NCBI GenBank assembly: GCA_039793685.1
Contig: JBDRAL010000096.1
Span: forward strand, 1-64,000
DNA from: JAAFHI01 sp039793685
Lineage (GTDB): Bacteria; Acidobacteriota; Blastocatellia; Chloracidobacteriales; Chloracidobacteriaceae
Direction: 5' to 3'
DNA: 64,000 bases
The notes under the pieces are model-generated. The model saw only the letters and a program-made list of their open reading frames with translations, ran no database searches and had not been told where the DNA came from. Below are positions 59,432 through 64,000 of this stretch, piece by piece (within the stretch, counting starts at the first letter, position 1; each line of letters begins with the position of its first letter). The position numbers were made by a program, and so were the translations under genes.

Positions 59432-60331
59432 ATGCCCCGAAACACCCCGAAACACTCCCCGCCGCCACATTTCCTCATCATCACCGGCCTGAGCGGTTCC
59501 GGCAAACACTCCGCGGTCAATACGTTCGAAGACCTCGGCTATTTCTGTGTGGACAATCTTCCGGTCAAGTTGTTGCCGACCTTCGCCGCCATGTGCCAGC
59601 GGTCCGGTGAAAACCTCGAACGCGCCGCCGTGGTGCTGGACGCCCGTGAACCCTCCTTCGTCGAGGAATTGCCGAATGTGTTCGACAGTCTTCGCGACCT
59701 CGATTTGCGCGTGCAGTTGATGTTCTTCGAGGCAACCGATGACGTTTTGATGCGCCGCTACAGCGAAACCCGCCGACCGCATCCGATGGCGGCAATCTTG
59801 CGGCGGAAACTGAATCTGCGGGACGCCGTGGTGGCCGAACGTGAATTGCTGAAACCGATTCGCGACCTGGCCGACATCGTCGTCGATACCTCCGGGCACA
59901 CGGTCCATACCCTGCGTCAGTCCCTCGTCAACGCCCTCGCGGCGAGCGGAAAAAAATCCAAAATGCAGGTCACGGTCATGAGTTTCGGATTCAAACACGG
60001 AATCCCGACTGAAGCCGACCTCGTGCTGGACGTCCGTTTTCTCAAAAATCCGCATTATGTGCCCGAATTGCGTCCGCAGACGGGGCGCGACCGGGGCGTC
60101 ATCGACTTTCTCAGCGCCGAGGATGAGGTTCATGAAACGCGAACCCATTTCGAAAACCTGCTCGCGTTTGTCGTTCCACGTTACGCGCGTGAGGGGCGAA
60201 GTTACCTGACGGTTTCGGTCGGCTGTACCGGCGGGCGGCACCGGTCGGTGTTCATGGCCGAGTCGCTTACCCGATTCCTGAAAAAGAAGGGGTTCGCCAC
60301 CGTCGTCCGCCACCGCGACATCGCCAAATGA
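59432..60331 (+). CDS. rapZ: RapZ/YvcJ-family nucleotide-binding RNase adaptor
   Basis: About 299 residues, normal family length. The N-terminal P-loop domain has GLSGSGKHSAVNTFEDLGYFCVDNLP (in parts, about 19-44) and LDAREPSFVEE. The C-terminal domain has MSFGFKHGIPTEADLVLDVRFLKNP, GRDRGVIDF and the end motif VGCTGGRHRSVFMAE. In enterobacteria RapZ guides RNase E to GlmZ; elsewhere it binds nucleotides and UDP sugars. The Walker A Ser/Thr after Lys is His here, which may weaken Mg/ATP binding. Start ATG at 59432. Confidence 0.9.
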   Translation: MPRNTPKHSPPPHFLIITGLSGSGKHSAVNTFEDLGYFCVDNLPVKLLPTFAAMCQRSGENLERAAVVLDAREPSFVEELPNVFDSLRDLDLRVQLMFFEATDDVLMRRYSETRRPHPMAAILRRKLNLRDAVVAERELLKPIRDLADIVVDTSGHTVHTLRQSLVNALAASGKKSKMQVTVMSFGFKHGIPTEADLVLDVRFLKNPHYVPELRPQTGRDRGVIDFLSAEDEVHETRTHFENLLAFVVPRYAREGRSYLTVSVGCTGGRHRSVFMAESLTRFLKKKGFATVVRHRDIAK

Positions 60332-60436
60332 CCTCGCGATTTTTCAAAACGCACCGGAAGGGGTTGCGCGTTGCCGAACTTCATCTAAGATAACGAGCTT
60401 ATTTTCGAATCCATTTTCCTTCGAAGAGTGATCGTT

Positions 60437-61414
60437 ATGAACGAAGTGAAGTTCGTCGAGTTTCTGCGTCAACATGATGACGATGCCTGGGGGGAGGTCG
60501 TAACCAACCTTCTGCCGGACGTCCATTCGGTGGACCGCAACGCCCTCAAAATCTGGTTTTCGTTTTTCCCCGTCAAGTTGTACCGCGCCCTCGCCGAAAA
60601 CGAGGAAAATGCGGTTCGTGACCTGATTCTGATCGGAAAATACAAACTTGCGGATCAGGTGGATTCCTCCCACTGGTTTCTGTTCGGACACCGGTACTGG
60701 GAACAGGCCAAGCAGGTCGTCATGGCCGACGCGAAGAACCCGCCCCGCACGTCGCTGGAACAGCACATCCGGCAGGCGGCCCGCCAGATGAAGGCCGAAC
60801 CGGAAACCGTTCTCGGGATTGTGGCCGTGGCCTACGCGACGTTGCAGCAGGTCGGCTGGGAAGTTTTTTCGAAGCCGGTTCAGAAGAGCGATGTGCCGAC
60901 CGACCGTTCGCCGGAGGCCATCGTCAATGAACGTTCCAAGCCCGAGCCGCGTTCATTTCTCGCCAGCCTGCTTCAATCTCCGGTCAACTACGACTACACG
61001 ATCCGTTTCGACGAAAACGATCCGAAAAAGAAGTTCAAGGCCCTGACCGGCCAGGCGCTTTCGGTTGCGGCCAGCGAAATGCCCGGCGCGGAAACGTTCC
61101 GGAGTGCCGACCCCCGGTGCGTCACCGGCCCGATTCCGGTCGAATGCCAGACCGGGGCCTGCGGGACCTGCTGGGTCGGCGTTCTCGGCGGCGAGCAGAA
61201 TCTCAACGAGATTACGGAATTCGAGAAAACGCGATTGAACAAAATCGGGTACCCGTCCGACGGCTCGAACCACCCGGTCATCCGGCTCGGTTGCAAGGCC
61301 CTGTGTCAGGGACCGGCGTCAATCGTCATTCCGCCGTGGAGCGGCGTCCTGGCCAACCTCAACAAGTTCGATCTTGAAAAGGCCGTCGAAAAGGCAAAGG
61401 CCGCTCAGGGATAA
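60437..61414 (+). CDS. 2Fe-2S ferredoxin-domain protein with large N-terminal domain
   Basis: About 325 residues. The N-terminal 180 residues are soluble and helical (WFSFFPVKLYRALAENE, HRYWEQAKQVV) and match no domain that I can name. The C-terminal part (about 185-310) has a plant-type ferredoxin cluster motif, C237-x4-C242-x2-C245 in CQTGACGTC, with a later Cys in LGCKALC. It is probably a cytosolic electron carrier or redox sensor. The ATG at 60437 is preferred; a GTG at 60428 is possible. A terminator follows the gene. Confidence 0.8.
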   Translation: MNEVKFVEFLRQHDDDAWGEVVTNLLPDVHSVDRNALKIWFSFFPVKLYRALAENEENAVRDLILIGKYKLADQVDSSHWFLFGHRYWEQAKQVVMADAKNPPRTSLEQHIRQAARQMKAEPETVLGIVAVAYATLQQVGWEVFSKPVQKSDVPTDRSPEAIVNERSKPEPRSFLASLLQSPVNYDYTIRFDENDPKKKFKALTGQALSVAASEMPGAETFRSADPRCVTGPIPVECQTGACGTCWVGVLGGEQNLNEITEFEKTRLNKIGYPSDGSNHPVIRLGCKALCQGPASIVIPPWSGVLANLNKFDLEKAVEKAKAAQG

Positions 61415-61449
61415 CCCGGCGGCCCGAACAAATGAATGAATGTCCGGTT

Positions 61450-62100
61450 TTAGGGACGGGGTTCGAACTCCGTCCTTTTTTCTTTCCTCAAGTCTGGGCC
61501 GGGCAGCGCAGGGGTCGGGATGGGACGGGATTTGACGGGGACCGAGATGGGAATCTGGCTGGCAACCGGTGGTGTCTGGTAGGGAGGAACCTGGCGTGGG
61601 GCGTCAGGAATGGTCGGCACGGGTAATCCACCCGGCGAATTTTCAACGGGATCTCCGGCGTCCCCAATTTCCGTGTCTTCGATTGTTCGCGAACGTGAAT
61701 TGCCGGAAACGACTTTCCGGCCCGGACGAACAGCGGGAACGGCGGTCGTAATCTCTTCACCCACAGGATTGGTCAGGACGGTTTCCCCGGCCATTGAAGG
61801 CGACTGGCTGACCGTTTGCGGATGGTTCAGAAAAAACAGGGCACCGAGCAGGGGAAGGGCCAGGGAAAAAACGAGAAATCCGTTGCGAATCCCATTGGAA
61901 TTTTCCGGTCCGGAAAGCATGAAGCTCGGGAGGCAGACGGGAACTTCACGCCGGTAAGTCCGAAGTGGCCGAGAAATCGGGTTACCGCAATGTGTACAAA
62001 ACCGCACCGCGCGCCGCGGACGGATGCCGCAGGCCGGACAGGGGAGGGTGGTTTCAGGCAGGGAAAGGACTTCCTTGGGCAGTTTCGGCGCGACTGACAT
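61450..62100 (-). CDS. Zinc-ribbon membrane protein with Pro-rich tail, function unknown
   Basis: About 216 residues from the ATG at 62100. The N-terminal classic zinc ribbon reads CPACGIRPRRAVRFCTHCG (about 21-39). One membrane helix lies near 73-93 (FLVFSLALPLLGALFFL). The rest is Pro/Thr/Arg-rich and probably disordered, outside the membrane. The last codons lie in the terminator of the convergent 2Fe-2S gene. It lies 37 bp after the nth gene on the same strand. No function is assigned. Confidence 0.65.
   Translation of the reverse strand: MSVAPKLPKEVLSLPETTLPCPACGIRPRRAVRFCTHCGNPISRPLRTYRREVPVCLPSFMLSGPENSNGIRNGFLVFSLALPLLGALFFLNHPQTVSQSPSMAGETVLTNPVGEEITTAVPAVRPGRKVVSGNSRSRTIEDTEIGDAGDPVENSPGGLPVPTIPDAPRQVPPYQTPPVASQIPISVPVKSRPIPTPALPGPDLRKEKRTEFEPRP
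61454..61482 (+). terminator. Intrinsic terminator after the 2Fe-2S gene
   Basis: GGACGG at 61454-61459 pairs with CCGTCC at 61470-61475, with an inner GTTCGAAC stem, followed by a T tract. It overlaps the last codons of the convergent zinc-ribbon gene. Confidence 0.75.
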
Positions 62101-62137
62101 AACCAAAACCCCAACCTTGGATCGAAAGATGAAGGCG

Positions 62138-62827
62138 CTAGGCGTTCTCGCGAGACGGACAAAGGTCCGCCACCACACAATCGTTGCACTGGGGGGAACG
62201 CGCCTTGCAGACGGCGCGCCCGTGAAAAATCATCCAGTGCGGGAACATGACGAAGTCTTTTCGCGGAACCATCGTCATCAGTTCCTTTTCAATCTTTTCC
62301 GCGGTCGGGGCATCGGAAAAACCGAGCCGCGCCGACAGGCGGGTCACATGCGTATCCACCACGACGCCCGGAGCGTCTCCGAAGGCGTTGCCAAGGACCA
62401 CATTCGCCGTTTTTCGCGCGACGCCGGGAAGACTCAACAGGTCTTCCATTGTCCGCGGGACCTCGCCCTTGAAGTTTTCAACCAGCTTTTTCCCCATTCC
62501 ACGCAGGGATTTCGCTTTGTTTCGAAAAAATCCGGTCGGGCGAATGTCCTGTTCGAGTTCCGCCGGGTCCGCATTGGCGAAATCCGCCGCCGTGCGGTAC
62601 TTGCGAAACAGCGTTTCGGTCACCTGATTCACCCGTTCGTCCGTGCACTGAGCCGAGAGGATGGTCGCGGCCAGCAGTTGAAGGGGATTGGCGTAGTTCA
62701 ACGCGCAATGTGCATCGGGGTAGGCACGTCTTAGCCGCCCGATGACCGTCCGCATCCGCCTTTTCTTTTCCTCGACCGTTTCCGTTACCGTTTCCGGCAC
62801 GGTGTATTTCTTTTTTCCGTTGGACAT
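62138..62827 (-). CDS. nth: Endonuclease III (DNA glycosylase/AP lyase)
   Basis: About 229 residues. The helix-hairpin-helix LLSLPGVARKTANVVLGNAF with catalytic Lys, then VVVDTHVTRLSARLG with the catalytic Asp, and a C-terminal 4Fe-4S cluster motif C-x6-C-x2-C-x5-C (CKARSPQCNDCVVADLC) are all present. Nth removes oxidised pyrimidines from DNA. The N-terminal Lys/Glu-rich extension (about 1-25) is slightly longer than usual. Confidence 0.95.
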   Translation of the reverse strand: MSNGKKKYTVPETVTETVEEKKRRMRTVIGRLRRAYPDAHCALNYANPLQLLAATILSAQCTDERVNQVTETLFRKYRTAADFANADPAELEQDIRPTGFFRNKAKSLRGMGKKLVENFKGEVPRTMEDLLSLPGVARKTANVVLGNAFGDAPGVVVDTHVTRLSARLGFSDAPTAEKIEKELMTMVPRKDFVMFPHWMIFHGRAVCKARSPQCNDCVVADLCPSRENA

Positions 62828-63070
62828 CCGTGAACGGGTGAAAATGAAAGTTCCCGAAATCCGGCCCCTTCGATTCCAGCCGGAGTCACGGGAGGGCTGG
62901 CGAGAGATTGAGGCGGTTCTCGGGTTTTGTTAAAAGCAACCAATTCAAAGCCGATTCGACGCTGGGTTGCCTGAAAAACATCTGTCGTTGCCTGAATGAA
63001 CAGAGTTTAGGGAATTCATCCCGCTCGGGCAAGCCGTCGCCGAATCCGCGCACTCCGGAGGTTCAACCCA

Positions 63071-63634
63071 ATGCCGCGTGCTCTCCTCTTTCTGGCGCCC
63101 GGTTTCGAGGAAATGGAAGCCATCATCACCATCGACGTCCTTCGGCGGGCCGAAGTCGAGGTCGTCACGGCCGCGCTCGGGGACGTCACGACCGTGACCG
63201 GTTCCCACGATATCGCCATCGAAGCCGATACGACGCTGGGCGAACTTTCTCCGGAGAATGAAACGTTCGACGCCGTGATTCTTCCGGGCGGGATGCCGGG
63301 ATCGGTGAATCTGCGGGATGACGTCCGGGTGGGTGACTGGATCGCGAGAACCGGTGAATCCGGAGGCATCGTGGCGGCGATTTGCGCCGCACCGCTGGCC
63401 CTGGCTCATTTTGGCGTCCTGACCGGAAAAAACTTTTCCTCGCATCCTTCCACCAAGGAAAAGCTCCTGGGGGTGGGAGGCAACTATTTGGAAGAACGGG
63501 TCGTCGTGGACGGAAGACTGATCACCAGTCGCGGTCCGGGAACGGCCTTTGAATTCGCCTTGACGCTCGCCGAAATTCTGGTCAATGCTGAAGCGGCGCA
63601 AACACTGGCCCGGACGATGCTGGTGAAACCGTAA
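63071..63634 (+). CDS. DJ-1/PfpI family protein (YajL-like)
   Basis: About 187 residues with the DJ-1 fold: FLAPGFEEMEAI with the conserved Glu, VILPGGMPGSVNLRDD and the nucleophile elbow AAICAAPLAL with catalytic Cys near 106. The C-terminal GPGTAFEFALTLAEIL is typical of YajL/DJ-1. Proposed roles are deglycase, glyoxalase III or redox chaperone; which applies here is unknown. It starts at an ATG with GGAGG 6 bases upstream. Confidence 0.92.
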   Translation: MPRALLFLAPGFEEMEAIITIDVLRRAEVEVVTAALGDVTTVTGSHDIAIEADTTLGELSPENETFDAVILPGGMPGSVNLRDDVRVGDWIARTGESGGIVAAICAAPLALAHFGVLTGKNFSSHPSTKEKLLGVGGNYLEERVVVDGRLITSRGPGTAFEFALTLAEILVNAEAAQTLARTMLVKP

Positions 63635-63659
63635 TTCCCCCGAAGTTCCCCTGGTTTCT

Positions 63660-64000
63660 ATGGAAGTCGCTAAACGTTCCATCCTCGCCACCACGTTTTT
63701 CTCGCTGGTTCTGGCTGGAGGATGCTCAATTTCGAATTCTCCCAGTCCCTCTTCAGCCAATCCCGCCCCGACCCCGGTCGGCAAACCTGGAACGGCGTCG
63801 GCCGATACTTCGAAGGAACTGCTCGACGAACTGCTTCAGGAGGATACGGCAGACGCCGAGGAACTGGAGTATTACGATCCCCAGGAGGTGAAGAAGGCTT
63901 TGCTGGCCGCCCAGCCCAAGGCCGTCGGCAAGCGGGCTGTCGCCATCGCCTACCTCCTGGCCTCGCTCGGTGAAAACTACGATGCGAATCGCGGCATCGT
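63660..64000 (+). CDS. Lipoprotein, partial (runs off the window end)
   Basis: The ATG at 63660 opens a frame that continues without stop to the last base. Residues 1-20 form a signal peptide with lipobox LVLAGGC. A Ser/Pro-rich linker follows (about 21-45), then an acidic helical part (ELLDELLQEDTADAEELEYYD) and AVAIAYLLASLGENYDANRG, the start of a helical domain. It lies 25 bp after the DJ-1 gene. The rest of the gene is outside the window, so no family is assigned. Confidence 0.7.
   Translation, partial: MEVAKRSILATTFFSLVLAGGCSISNSPSPSSANPAPTPVGKPGTASADTSKELLDELLQEDTADAEELEYYDPQEVKKALLAAQPKAVGKRAVAIAYLLASLGENYDANRGI

Overview
The window is a GC-rich stretch of bacterial chromosome, densely coded on both strands, with no rRNA, prophage, insertion sequence or CRISPR array. 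Two tandem 'VWFA-related' secreted proteins, Ser/Thr kinases that open with a C-x2-C-x10-CPxDG zinc ribbon, formylglycine-generating-enzyme (FGE)-type domains, many TPR proteins and an outer-membrane-type cell plan (TolC, RND pump, LpxL-like acyltransferase) point to an Acidobacteriota genome. The class is uncertain; Blastocatellia-like is a guess. I see 55 protein genes, one tRNA-Cys, several intrinsic terminators and an unusual set of intergenic repeats.

Layout. 0-9.5 kb: two MacB/FtsX-type permeases, helicase HrpB, Maf, a RodZ-like protein, a zinc-ribbon membrane protein and a radical SAM/SPASM enzyme. 9.5-15 kb (minus strand): a translationally coupled trio (peroxiredoxin-like protein with an in-frame UGA, alpha/beta-hydrolase-fold protein, PEP-synthase-like phosphotransferase), a small membrane protein and an SH3 lipoprotein. 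15-28 kb: Ddl with two VWA proteins, a PlsC fusion, a MarR regulator, a CdaA-YbbR fusion, tRNA-Cys, an LpxL-like acyltransferase, a TPR protein, a retropepsin/antitoxin-like pair and a CrtI-like oxidoreductase. 28-37 kb: two zinc-ribbon kinases (one fused to an FGE-type domain), a TPR protein, a SpoU methyltransferase, a kynurenine-3-monooxygenase-like enzyme and a secreted FGE-type protein. 37-46 kb: radA-recR-ybaB, a PotC-PotD fusion, and a group of paralogous TPR proteins with an exported Ppx/GppA-like protein. 46-58 kb: a six-gene heavy-metal (probably Cu/Ag) RND efflux operon facing a divergent NtrC-type two-component system. 58-64 kb: MBL-fold lipoprotein, RapZ, a 2Fe-2S protein, a zinc-ribbon protein, Nth, a DJ-1 family protein and the start of a lipoprotein.

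The strongest unusual signals are these. (1) A probable selenoprotein at 12533-13051: an in-frame UGA sits exactly where the first Cys of a CxxC redox motif belongs and is followed by a hairpin that fits the bacterial SECIS rules. (2) A near-consensus sigma-54 promoter with two upstream palindromes in front of the metal-efflux operon, whose divergent neighbour encodes a GAFTGA-type activator. (3) Degenerate tandem repeats with a strict 7-bp period at about ten intergenic places, usually as inverted pairs that begin at or just after stop codons. (4) Gene fusions: CdaA-YbbR, PotC-PotD, kinase-FGE, PlsC-polytopic membrane domain, and a metal-efflux adaptor with an extra His-rich N-terminal module.
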